From: Phycisphaerales bacterium
Lineage (GTDB): Bacteria > Planctomycetota > Phycisphaerae > Phycisphaerales > SM1A02
Length of the DNA stretch: 6,571 bases
Direction of reading: 5' to 3'
Assembly (NCBI GenBank): GCA_007127615.1
Contig: SKZB01000434.1
Location: 1-6,571 of the forward strand
Shown: piece by piece, positions 1 through 6,343 of the stretch
Numbering within the stretch: position 1 is the stretch's first letter
Layout of the letters: the number at the start of each line of letters is the position of its first letter
The notes under the pieces: generated by a model
The model's input: only the letters and a program-made list of their open reading frames with translations
Told to the model about the DNA's origin: nothing
Databases searched by the model: none
Made by a program: the position numbers and the translations under genes

Positions 1-50
1 GGCGGGCCGCCTTCGGTCTCAACCCGTCAATCATCGGGTCTCCCGGGCAT

Positions 51-85
51 CGACCGGTCCGCTCCGTTTCGGAGCGAACCGGTCG
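51..85. terminator. 15-bp inverted repeat, possible terminator of an upstream gene
   Basis: The arms are 51-65 and 71-85, with 14 of 15 positions complementary, and the loop is GTTTC. The single mismatch (59 with 77) is C-A in a + strand RNA but a G-U wobble in a minus-strand RNA. Four T residues follow at 93-96, seven bases after the stem, so it is not a textbook intrinsic terminator on the + strand. It may end a gene lying to the left of the window, insulate the pst promoter, or be a protein-binding palindrome. The pairing is seen in the sequence; the function is inferred. Confidence 0.45.
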
Positions 86-159
86 ATCGCGGTTTTGCGG
101 CCCGGCGCGGGCGCTCCATCGGACCGCATTGACCCGGCCTCGTCGGCGGGGCAACGAAA

Positions 160-203
160 CCTTATCCAACCTCTGCGCGATCTTAGCGCAATCTGAACGC
201 CCC
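160..203 (+). promoter_or_regulatory. Candidate PhoB/PhoP-type operator of 11-bp-spaced repeats
   Basis: Three units starting at 171, 182 and 193 share the pattern CT-N-W-R-CGC (the first has T-G, the second A-G and the third A-A at the W-R positions), spaced exactly 11 bp. A weaker unit containing CTTATCC lies at 160-170, one base out of phase. Response regulators of the PhoB/PhoP class bind direct repeats with an 11-bp period, for example TTAACA-N5-TTAACA for PhoP of Bacillus. TTAGCG and TGAACG here each match four of those six bases. The position, about 90-130 bp before the pstC start, suits an operator for a phosphate-starvation operon. The identity of the regulator is inferred and the match is imperfect. 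Confidence 0.35.
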
Positions 204-232
204 ACGGCAACCATTCCGCAGGATCTGGTTCA

Positions 233-263
233 CCGGAGCACGTTGGCTCCGGCGAAGATCGCC
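233..263 (+). promoter_or_regulatory. Two overlapping small hairpins in the pstC leader
   Basis: A perfect 7-bp stem pairs CCGGAGC (233-239) with GCTCCGG (246-252) around a 6-nt loop. A second 5-bp stem pairs GGCGA (251-255) with TCGCC (259-263) around a 3-nt loop. They share bases 251-252, so both cannot form fully at once. They sit just before the ribosome-binding sequence of pstC. They could tune translation or be chance pairing in GC-rich DNA. Confidence 0.3.
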
Positions 264-273
264 CCACGCTATT

Positions 274-278
274 CGGAG
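274..278 (+). promoter_or_regulatory. Ribosome-binding site of pstC
   Basis: CGGAG lies 11 nt before the GTG codon at 290. An in-frame TGA at 281-283 rules out any start further upstream, so GTG at 290 is the earliest possible start. The ATG at 280 belongs to a different frame that ends at 651. The same CGGAG-then-GTG arrangement recurs at phoU. Confidence 0.55.
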
Positions 279-289
279 TATGACCGGTC

Positions 290-2668
290 GTGAGCAACGA
301 GTCGAACCAATCCCACGGAACCTCGCCGGAACCGCCCCTGACGCCGCTGGCGAGTTCGGGATTTGCCTCCCTCACCGCCGCTCCGACCGGGATGCGGAAG
401 TGGCGGGGCGTCAAGAACAGCTTCTCGCGGTATTTCGTCGGGACCGGCGGGATCAGCGTCATCATCGCCCTCGGGCTGATCTTTCTCTACCTGTTCATCG
501 AGGTCGTGCCGCTCTTCCGGCCGGCATCGATCGATCATATCGCGACGTACGACGCACCCGGCCCTCCGGCCGCGACGCTTCATGTGGCCATGGAGCGGTA
601 CATGGAGGTCGGGGTCCGGTTCGCCCAGGACGGATCGGTGACCTTCTTTGATCCCCATACGGGCGAGATCAAACTGGAAGAGTCGCTCCCGATCCCGGAA
701 GGCGTGGAGATTACCTCCTTCGGGGCGGGTGAGCCGCGCACCCAACTGGTGGCGGTGGGACTCTCCAACGGCGAGTTCATCATCGTGCAGCATGACGAGG
801 ATCTGAGTTATCCCGACGATGTCCGTCTGGTCACGCCGAAGCTGGTCTATCCGTTCGATGACAAGCCGATGTCCGGCGACGATCAGGGCCGGCCGATCAC
901 GTCCATCGGCGTGCAGCAGGGATCGGATGGCAGCATCAAGGCGGCCATCTCCACCGATGACGGCCGGCTCCGCCTGATTGAATTTTCGGTTCGGCGCACG
1001 CTCTTTGCCACCGAAACGACGCGCAATGCCTACGACCTTGACTCGCCGGAGACGACCATCAACCGGCTCATGATCAGCATGGACATGGCGGACCTGCTGG
1101 TCGGCGATGCCGAAGGATACGTGCACTATTACCGCATCCGCAATCCCGCCGAAGCGCAGTTCATGGAGAGCAAGCGCGTCGTCTCCCGGCGCGGCGCCCA
1201 GGCGTTGGGGGCGGATCCCGAAGTCACCACGATGAAGTACCTGCTCGGCACCGTCTCGCTCGTGGTGGGCGGCTCGGATGGCTCATTGACGCAGTGGATG
1301 CTGGTGCGCGACGATGAGAACGTGCGGCGATTGACGGAGATTCGCAGCTTCTCACCGCATCCGGCGCCGGTATCGAGCATCAATCCGGAGTACTCCCGAA
1401 AGGGGTTCGTGACGGCGGACGATGCCGGCAACATCGGCATCCATTTTTCGACCTCGCACCGAACTCTGCTCAGCAAGCATGTCGTTGACGACCGCATCCG
1501 GTTTGCCATGCTCGCCCCCCGCGCCAACGGTCTGTTTCTGCTCGACGAAAGCGAGCGGTTGCACTATTACCGTGTCCGCAACGATCATCCGCAGACCTCG
1601 TTCCATGCGCTTTGGCAGCAAGTGTGGTACGAAGGTTACGAAGAGCCGCAGTACCGGTGGGAATCGAGTTCCGCCACGGACGAGTTCGAGCCGAAGTTCT
1701 CACTCGTGCCGCTGACGATCGGGACCTTGAAAGCGGCGTTCTACGCGATGCTGTTTGCGACACCACTGGCGATTGCCGGCGCGATCTACACGGCGTACTT
1801 CATGACGCCGAAGCTGCGCGGGATCGTGAAGCCGTCGATCGAGATCATGGAAGCGCTGCCGACGGTCATTCTCGGCTTCCTCGCCGGGCTGTGGTTCGCG
1901 CCGTTCGTGGAATCTCATCTGCCCGCGGTCTTCAGCGTGCTGATCCTGATGCCGATCGGAATTCTGTCGTTCGGCCTGCTCTGGTCGATGCTGCCGGCAG
2001 ACCTGCGCGGCCGGATTCCGCCGGGATGGGAAGCGGCGCTGCTGGTTCCGGTGATCATCGCCATCGGCTGGTTCTGCGTGGTGATGAGCCCGGTGATCGA
2101 GGTCTGGCTCTTCCAGTCAATGCCGTTCAGCAGCGCCGCGGAGGGACTGTTCAGCGACAGTGGCAATATGCGGCAGTGGTTCACGGATATCGGAATCACC
2201 TACGATCAGCGCAATGCGCTGGTGGTCGGCATTGCCATGGGCTTCGCGGTCATTCCCACGATCTTCTCGATTACCGAAGACGCCGTCTTCAACGTTCCGA
2301 AGCATCTGACGCAGGGTTCACTCGCGCTCGGGGCGACGCCGTGGCAGACGATGACCAAGGTCGTGCTGTTGACCGCCAGCCCGGGCATCTTCTCCGCGGT
2401 GATGATCGGCCTCGGCCGCGCGGTCGGAGAAACGATGATCGTGCTCATGGCGACCGGCAACAGCCCCGTCACCAACTTCAACATCTTCGAAGGCATGCGA
2501 ACGCTCTCGGCGAACATCGCGGTCGAGATGGGTGAAACCGAGGTCGGCGGTACGCACTACCGGATTCTGTTCCTCTCGGCCCTCGTCCTCTTCACGCTGA
2601 CGTTCATCTTCAACACCATCGCGGAGATCGTCCGCCAACGACTTCGCCGGAAGTACTCGTCGATCTGA
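290..2668 (+). CDS. pstC: Phosphate ABC transporter permease PstC, long form with extracytoplasmic propeller-like domain
   Basis: This is one of the two membrane subunits of the high-affinity phosphate importer PstSCAB. It has 792 residues, against about 320 for Escherichia coli PstC. Residues 1-50 are a polar cytosolic tail and 54-74 form the first membrane helix. Residues 78-465 form a large extracytoplasmic domain with recurring WD-like D/N-G turns near 125, 161, 225, 276, 331 and 380. The permease core fills 470-792: L-P-T-V-I-L-G at 523-529, the coupling (EAA) loop from E663 to T683 including G-S-L-A-L-G-A-T, R-A-V-G-E at 710-714, and a last helix at 759-780 followed by a basic tail. The core is strongly PstC-like, and the ending R-R-K-Y-S-S is as I remember it from gammaproteobacterial long PstC. 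The GTG start is fixed by an upstream in-frame stop; M35 (392) is a possible alternative. pstA follows after 100 nt. Confidence 0.93.
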   Translation: MSNESNQSHGTSPEPPLTPLASSGFASLTAAPTGMRKWRGVKNSFSRYFVGTGGISVIIALGLIFLYLFIEVVPLFRPASIDHIATYDAPGPPAATLHVAMERYMEVGVRFAQDGSVTFFDPHTGEIKLEESLPIPEGVEITSFGAGEPRTQLVAVGLSNGEFIIVQHDEDLSYPDDVRLVTPKLVYPFDDKPMSGDDQGRPITSIGVQQGSDGSIKAAISTDDGRLRLIEFSVRRTLFATETTRNAYDLDSPETTINRLMISMDMADLLVGDAEGYVHYYRIRNPAEAQFMESKRVVSRRGAQALGADPEVTTMKYLLGTVSLVVGGSDGSLTQWMLVRDDENVRRLTEIRSFSPHPAPVSSINPEYSRKGFVTADDAGNIGIHFSTSHRTLLSKHVVDDRIRFAMLAPRANGLFLLDESERLHYYRVRNDHPQTSFHALWQQVWYEGYEEPQYRWESSSATDEFEPKFSLVPLTIGTLKAAFYAMLFATPLAIAGAIYTAYFMTPKLRGIVKPSIEIMEALPTVILGFLAGLWFAPFVESHLPAVFSVLILMPIGILSFGLLWSMLPADLRGRIPPGWEAALLVPVIIAIGWFCVVMSPVIEVWLFQSMPFSSAAEGLFSDSGNMRQWFTDIGITYDQRNALVVGIAMGFAVIPTIFSITEDAVFNVPKHLTQGSLALGATPWQTMTKVVLLTASPGIFSAVMIGLGRAVGETMIVLMATGNSPVTNFNIFEGMRTLSANIAVEMGETEVGGTHYRILFLSALVLFTLTFIFNTIAEIVRQRLRRKYSSI

Positions 2669-2717
2669 CCGGCCGAAACGATCCGTGGATCGAAGCCCCC
2701 CGACACCCGACTCACCC

Positions 2718-2748
2718 CGCTCCTTCTGACACGCTCCTTCTGTTTTTT
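2718..2748 (+). repeat. Tandem 11-bp direct repeat followed by T6 in the pstC-pstA spacer
   Basis: CGCTCCTTCTG occurs at 2718-2728 and again at 2732-2742, separated by three bases, and six T residues follow at 2743-2748. There is no stem before the T run, so this does not look like an intrinsic terminator. A short palindrome, CGATCCGTGGATCG, lies earlier at 2679-2692. The spacer is strongly pyrimidine-rich on the coding strand and gives no Shine-Dalgarno sequence for pstA. It may be a regulatory or RNA-processing element, or a slippage duplication. Confidence 0.5.
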
Positions 2749-2768
2749 CCACCGCTGACGACTCCGCC

Positions 2769-4424
2769 ATGCTGAAGAACTGGTACAAATCCGGCGCCCC
2801 GTACATCTGGCTCAATGCCGGCGCGATCGCCATCTGCATGATCATGGTGACCGGACTGATCGGCCTCATTGCCGTGCGTGGTCTGTCGCACTTCTGGCCG
2901 GCCGCCGTCATCGAAACGACCTACACCGTGCCGGGCGAAGAGCCGATCCGGCTGCTGGGCACCGTTCGCCGCAGCGAAACGGTTCCCGCTTCGGTCGTCC
3001 GTGAAGCCGGGTTTGAGGTCCCTGAAGATCAGTTGATCGTCACCCGCCATCTGCTCCAGCTCGGCAATCGGGACATCACCAGCCGCGACTTCGCCTGGTA
3101 CATCGGCGAAAATATGGGGGAGTGGACCTACCCGGAGAACGCCCTCGTTCTCGAACGGATGACCTGGGGAAACTTCTACGGATTCCTGCAGGCGATTCTT
3201 GAAGATGGCGAAGCGGTCGCCGAAGGCGAGGAAGCGTGGCGTGAGCTCTACGAACGGGTCGAACGGGCCGTCGATCTGCGTCAGCAGGTGATGCAGATCG
3301 AGCGGTACGACATCGGCGGAATCGCGTACCAGCAGGAACAGGTGCGTCTCGCGCAACGCCGGCTGGCCCTGCGCGGTGAGGACACCCCGGAAGCGATTGC
3401 GGAGCTGGAAGAACAGCACGCGGCGCTCCAGGCGCAGTTCGAGGAAATCGACCTGCACCGCAACGAACTGCGCCGGCAGATGGATCGGGATGCCGTCCGG
3501 GCCGAAACCGCCGGAGGACGCGTCGTCACGATCAACATGTCCGACATCGTGCGTGCCGCCCGGCCGAACGTGATGAGTCTGGGCGACAAGATCGGCCATT
3601 ACATCGACAGCTTCCAGGAGTTCGTCTTCGACTATCCCCGGGAGGCGAACACCGAAGGCGGCATCTTTCCGGCCATCTTCGGCACGGTCCTGATGGTGAT
3701 CGTCATGTCGATCATCGTGACCCCGGTCGGCGTGCTGGCCGCGATCTACCTGCGCGAGTACGCCCGGCAGGGGCCGTTCACACGACTCATTCGCATCTGC
3801 GTGAACAATCTGGCCGGTGTTCCGTCGATCGTCTTCGGCGTCTTCGGTCTCGGGTTCTTCGTGTATTTCCTCGGCGGGGCGATCGACGATCAGTTCTTTC
3901 AGGCCGCCCAACCCACACCGACCTTCGGCCGGCCGGGCCTGTTCTGGGCCTCGCTCACCCTCGCCCTGTTGACGCTTCCGGTGGTAATCGTCGCCACGGA
4001 GGAAGGGCTGTCCCGCATTCCCAAGAGCGTGCGGGAAGGATCGCTCGCGCTGGGCGCGACCAAGTCCGAGACGATCTGGCGCACCATCGTTCCGATGGCG
4101 GCACCGGCGATGATGACGGGGCTGATTCTCGCCGTCGCGCGGGCCGCGGGTGAAGTGGCGCCGCTGATGCTCGTCGGCGTGGTCAAGCTGGCGCCGAACC
4201 TGCCGATGGACGGCAACTTCCCCTACCTTCACCTTGATCGCAGTTTCATGCACCTCGGTTTCCACATCTACGACGTCGGTTTCCAGAGCCCCAACGTCGA
4301 AGCGGCCCGCCCGCTGGTGTACGCCACCGCGCTGACGCTCGTTCTCATCATCATCGTTCTGAACCTGACGGCGATCGCCATTCGAAACCGCCTGCGCGAG
4401 AAATTCAAGAGCGACAGCGACTGA
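2769..4424 (+). CDS. pstA: Phosphate ABC transporter permease PstA, long form with extracytoplasmic coiled coil
   Basis: This is the second membrane subunit of the phosphate importer and pairs with PstC. It has 551 residues, against about 300 for E. coli PstA. Residues 13-36 form the first membrane helix. Residues 40-298 are extracytoplasmic, with a charged helical stretch at about 154-245 (many E, Q, R and L) likely to be a coiled coil. The permease core begins near I299 with a helix at 303-326. It continues with N-N-L-A-G-V-P-S-I-V-F-G at 346-357, a coupling loop from E411 to T431 with G-S-L-A-L-G-A-T, A-R-A-A-G-E at 457-462, and a last helix at 516-538. The core closely matches gammaproteobacterial long PstA as I remember it. 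No Shine-Dalgarno sequence precedes the ATG, but an in-frame stop at 2727 and the conserved-looking opening M-L-K-N-W-Y-K-S-G support this start. pstB follows after 56 nt. Confidence 0.94.
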   Translation: MLKNWYKSGAPYIWLNAGAIAICMIMVTGLIGLIAVRGLSHFWPAAVIETTYTVPGEEPIRLLGTVRRSETVPASVVREAGFEVPEDQLIVTRHLLQLGNRDITSRDFAWYIGENMGEWTYPENALVLERMTWGNFYGFLQAILEDGEAVAEGEEAWRELYERVERAVDLRQQVMQIERYDIGGIAYQQEQVRLAQRRLALRGEDTPEAIAELEEQHAALQAQFEEIDLHRNELRRQMDRDAVRAETAGGRVVTINMSDIVRAARPNVMSLGDKIGHYIDSFQEFVFDYPREANTEGGIFPAIFGTVLMVIVMSIIVTPVGVLAAIYLREYARQGPFTRLIRICVNNLAGVPSIVFGVFGLGFFVYFLGGAIDDQFFQAAQPTPTFGRPGLFWASLTLALLTLPVVIVATEEGLSRIPKSVREGSLALGATKSETIWRTIVPMAAPAMMTGLILAVARAAGEVAPLMLVGVVKLAPNLPMDGNFPYLHLDRSFMHLGFHIYDVGFQSPNVEAARPLVYATALTLVLIIIVLNLTAIAIRNRLREKFKSDSD

Positions 4425-4480
4425 TTTCACCACCGGCTCATCGTCTCTGACGATTCATCTGAGTTCCCCGGACGAAAGTA

Positions 4481-5401
4481 ATGACGAATATGACCAAACC
4501 CGCAACCGATCGAACCTCTGCCACCATGGAGAACAACGCCCCGGAGGCCGGCCGCACCTCCGAGCGCCACGTGCCCAGCCTCGCGCCGGAGTTCCGTCGG
4601 GACGCGCCGAAGGGTGCGACAACGGCGGCGGGTGATCTGAATCAGGAGACCCCCTGCTTCCAGATCAACGCGCTCAACCTGCGCTACGGGAGCAACCACG
4701 CCCTCTCCGATGTCTCCATGATGATCCCCCACCAGCGGATCACCGCTTTCATCGGACCCAGCGGCTGCGGGAAGAGTTCTCTGCTTCGCTGCCTCAACCG
4801 GATGAACGACCTGATTGACATCGCGCAGATCAGCGGCGAGATTCTCCTGGACGGCCAGGACATCTACAGCAAGAAGGTCGATGTCCCCGAGTTGCGGCGG
4901 CGTGTCGGCATGGTCTTTCAGAAGCCGAATCCGTTCCCCAAGTCGATCTACGAAAACGTCGCCTACGGCCTGCGCATCCAGGGCGTGCGCCGCAAGAGCG
5001 TGATTGATGAAGCGGTCGAGCGCTCCCTTCGGAAAGCCGCTCTCTGGGACGAAGTCAAGGACCGCCTGAAGGCTCCGGCCATGGAACTCTCCGGCGGGCA
5101 GCAGCAGCGCCTGGTCATTGCCCGCGCCATCGCGATCGAGCCGGAAGTGATTCTGCTCGACGAGCCGTGCTCGGCTCTGGACCCGATCGCGACCGCAAAG
5201 GTCGAAGAGCTTATGATGGAACTGAAAGAGAACTACACGCTGGTCATCGTCACCCACAACATGCAGCAGGCGGCCCGCGTCGGTGACTACTGCGCGTTCA
5301 TGTACATGGGCGAGTTGATCGAGTACGACACGGCGGAGGTGATGTTCCAGACGCCGGGCAAGAAACAGACCGAGGACTACATCACCGGCCGCTTCGGCTG
5401 A
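4481..5401 (+). CDS. pstB: Phosphate ABC transporter ATP-binding protein PstB
   Basis: This is the cytosolic ATPase that dimerises under PstC/PstA and drives phosphate import. All ABC motifs are intact: Walker [10 protein letters not shown] at 92-100, Q-loop Q147 in V-F-Q-K-P-N-P-F-P, signature L-S-G-G-Q at 203-207, Walker B I-L-L-D-E at 224-228, D-loop S-A-L-D at 231-234 and H-loop H259. The C-terminus [11 protein letters not shown] is a PstB hallmark and separates it from other ABC ATPases. Length is 306 residues against 257 in E. coli. The excess is a polar, probably disordered N-terminal stretch of about 60 residues before F-Q-I-N-A-L-N-L. The ATG at 4481 is the first after an in-frame stop at 4460 and its ribosome-binding sequence is weak; ATGs at 4490 and 4526 are alternatives. 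phoU follows after 95 nt. Confidence 0.97.
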   Translation: MTNMTKPATDRTSATMENNAPEAGRTSERHVPSLAPEFRRDAPKGATTAAGDLNQETPCFQINALNLRYGSNHALSDVSMMIPHQRITAFIGPSGCGKSSLLRCLNRMNDLIDIAQISGEILLDGQDIYSKKVDVPELRRRVGMVFQKPNPFPKSIYENVAYGLRIQGVRRKSVIDEAVERSLRKAALWDEVKDRLKAPAMELSGGQQQRLVIARAIAIEPEVILLDEPCSALDPIATAKVEELMMELKENYTLVIVTHNMQQAARVGDYCAFMYMGELIEYDTAEVMFQTPGKKQTEDYITGRFG

Positions 5402-5484
5402 TCTTCCCCACCGGATCTCGCGGTGCCGGCCGCCCCGAGTCCTCACCGGAAGGCTCTTCTTCCGATTCCTCTCATCGTCCCCTT

Positions 5485-5489
5485 CGGAG
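5485..5489 (+). promoter_or_regulatory. Ribosome-binding site of phoU
   Basis: CGGAG ends 7 nt before the GTG at 5497, a normal spacing. It supports GTG as the phoU start, with translation M-S-V-D-L-H-K-E-L, the expected beginning of a PhoU protein. A pyrimidine-rich stretch (about 5453-5484) precedes it. Confidence 0.65.
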
Positions 5490-5496
5490 TTCACCC

Positions 5497-6156
5497 GTGT
5501 CCGTCGATCTTCACAAAGAACTGGTCAATCTTCGTCGCAACATTCTCAACATGGGCGCGAGCGTGGAGGAGCGCGTCGCCGAAGCCCTCGACGCTTTGTT
5601 CAGTCATAATCTCGCCGAAGCCCAGACCGTCCGGGTGGGCGATGACGAGATCGACGCCATGGATCTCGACATCGAGAAGGAATGCCTGCGCCTGCTTTCG
5701 CTCACCCAACCGGTCGCGACCGATCTCCGCCTGATCCTGGCGGTCATGCGCATCAATACCGACCTGGAGCGCATCGCGGATATGGCCAAGAGCATCGCCA
5801 AACGCGTGATCGCGGTTGAGCAACTGCCGGGAACACTGGAACCGCCGGCGACGCTGCGCGAGATGGCGAAGCGCACCCGCCAGATGCTCGATGATTCCAT
5901 CGCGGCGCTGGCCAACAACGACAAATCTCTCTGCAACAACATCCGGCGATCGGATGACGTGGTCGATGACCTGCTGAAGGAGATGTTCGCCTGGGCGCAG
6001 GAGAGCATCCAGGAAGATGTTGAGATGACGGCCTTTGCCATCAACATGCTGTCGGTGGCGCGGAAGCTCGAACGCACCGCGGATATGGCCACCAATATCG
6101 CCGAAGACGTCCTCTTCATCATCGAGGGCCAGGTCGTCCGGCATACCCCGGCCTGA
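5497..6156 (+). CDS. phoU: Phosphate uptake regulator PhoU
   Basis: PhoU is a peripheral cytosolic protein that in studied bacteria links the Pst transporter to the PhoR sensor kinase and keeps the Pho regulon off and phosphate uptake in check when phosphate is abundant. The 219-residue product is all-helical in character and shows the two-fold repeat of the family. The metal-cluster motif E-x-x-x-D appears in each half: E91-R-I-A-D95 and E192-R-T-A-D196, each followed by a similar M-A-x-x-I-A run. L-V-N-L-R-R-N-I-L-N-M-G near the N-terminus and Q-P-V-A-T-D-L-R are also typical. E. coli PhoU has 241 residues. Its place as last gene of the operon, 95 nt after pstB, is the classical arrangement. 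The start is set by the CGGAG sequence before the GTG. A hairpin follows 11 nt after the stop. Confidence 0.95.
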   Translation: MSVDLHKELVNLRRNILNMGASVEERVAEALDALFSHNLAEAQTVRVGDDEIDAMDLDIEKECLRLLSLTQPVATDLRLILAVMRINTDLERIADMAKSIAKRVIAVEQLPGTLEPPATLREMAKRTRQMLDDSIAALANNDKSLCNNIRRSDDVVDDLLKEMFAWAQESIQEDVEMTAFAINMLSVARKLERTADMATNIAEDVLFIIEGQVVRHTPA

Positions 6157-6167
6157 ACCAGCTCCAT

Positions 6168-6192
6168 GCCGCCGGGGGCTCACTCCGGCGGC
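6168..6192. terminator. Hairpin just after phoU, candidate operon terminator
   Basis: GCCGCCGG (6168-6175) pairs perfectly with CCGGCGGC (6185-6192). The stem can extend by a G-U and a G-C pair to leave a 5-nt loop (6178-6182). It begins 11 nt after the phoU stop. No T run follows, so it would be an atypical intrinsic terminator or a 3'-end stabilising structure. Placement between convergent genes favours a role in ending transcription, which is inferred. Confidence 0.5.
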
Positions 6193-6208
6193 TCTCCCGG
6201 CAAGCACT

Positions 6209-6250
6209 CCCGGTGGAACGGGCCGCAGAACTCGTGGGTCCCGTTCCGGG
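6209..6250. terminator. Second hairpin between convergent phoU and amidohydrolase genes
   Basis: CCCGG (6209-6213) pairs with CCGGG (6246-6250), and AACGGG (6217-6222) pairs with CCCGTT (6240-6245). This gives an 11-bp stem with a 3-nt bulge (6214-6216) and a 17-nt loop. An alternative uninterrupted 8-bp pairing is GGAACGGG with CCCGTTCC (6215-6222 with 6240-6247). It lies about 94 nt past the end of the minus-strand gene and could serve transcription from either side. No T tract is present. Confidence 0.35.
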
Positions 6251-6343
6251 ATTCACGCGCCGATTCGCCGAACACTTCTCGCCGGTCGTAAAAGCCCCTC
6301 GCCGTGCCTTCGCGCTCAACCCGTTCGGATGATCACGCTCGGC

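Larger units (their letters stand above)
1..289. other. Non-coding leader upstream of the pst operon
   Basis: No recognisable gene was found here. The three + strand frames open at the left edge close at 130-132, 194-196 and 291-293, and their translations are rich in Arg, Pro and Ser with no family resemblance. One could still be the tail of an upstream gene, but nothing supports it. The minus-strand frame that overlaps pstC is a shadow of pstC. The stretch does contain structure: an inverted repeat at 51-85, 11-bp-spaced repeats around 160-203, and a pair of small hairpins at 233-263. I could not find a convincing sigma-70 promoter. TTGACC at 129-134 has no good -10 partner 16-18 bases downstream. 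Confidence 0.6.

Noticed and set aside
129..157. TTGACC as a possible -35 promoter element
   Set aside because: The hexamer 17 bases downstream (CAACGA) is a poor -10, so a sigma-70 promoter cannot be supported.
31..465. Minus-strand frame spanning the leader and the start of pstC
   Set aside because: More than a third lies opposite pstC, the composition is R/P/G-rich, no motif is seen and no ribosome-binding site is evident.
1612..2535. 307-codon + strand frame overlapping pstC out of frame
   Set aside because: The product is extremely rich in R, D, G and A, a frame-shift shadow of the PstC permease core.
2679..2692. Palindrome CGATCCGTGGATCG after pstC as a terminator
   Set aside because: The stem is at most five pairs with a usable loop and no T run follows; the operon clearly continues into pstA.
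2712..4433. Open frame of 573 codons on the minus strand opposite pstA
   Set aside because: It mirrors pstA codon by codon; the product is rich in R, D, H and E with no family features. Long antisense frames are expected in GC-rich genes, and pstA is certain.
4440..4454. 5-bp stem (ATCGT/ACGAT) in the pstA-pstB spacer
   Set aside because: Too short and isolated to distinguish from chance.
5168..5186. E-P-C-S-A-L-D in PstB instead of the common E-P-T-S-A-L-D
   Set aside because: The cysteine also occurs in E. coli PstB as I remember it, so it is not unusual.
4427..5494. Open frame of 355 codons on the minus strand opposite pstB
   Set aside because: It lies opposite a clear PstB with all ABC motifs, and its translation is low in hydrophobic structure and matches no known family.
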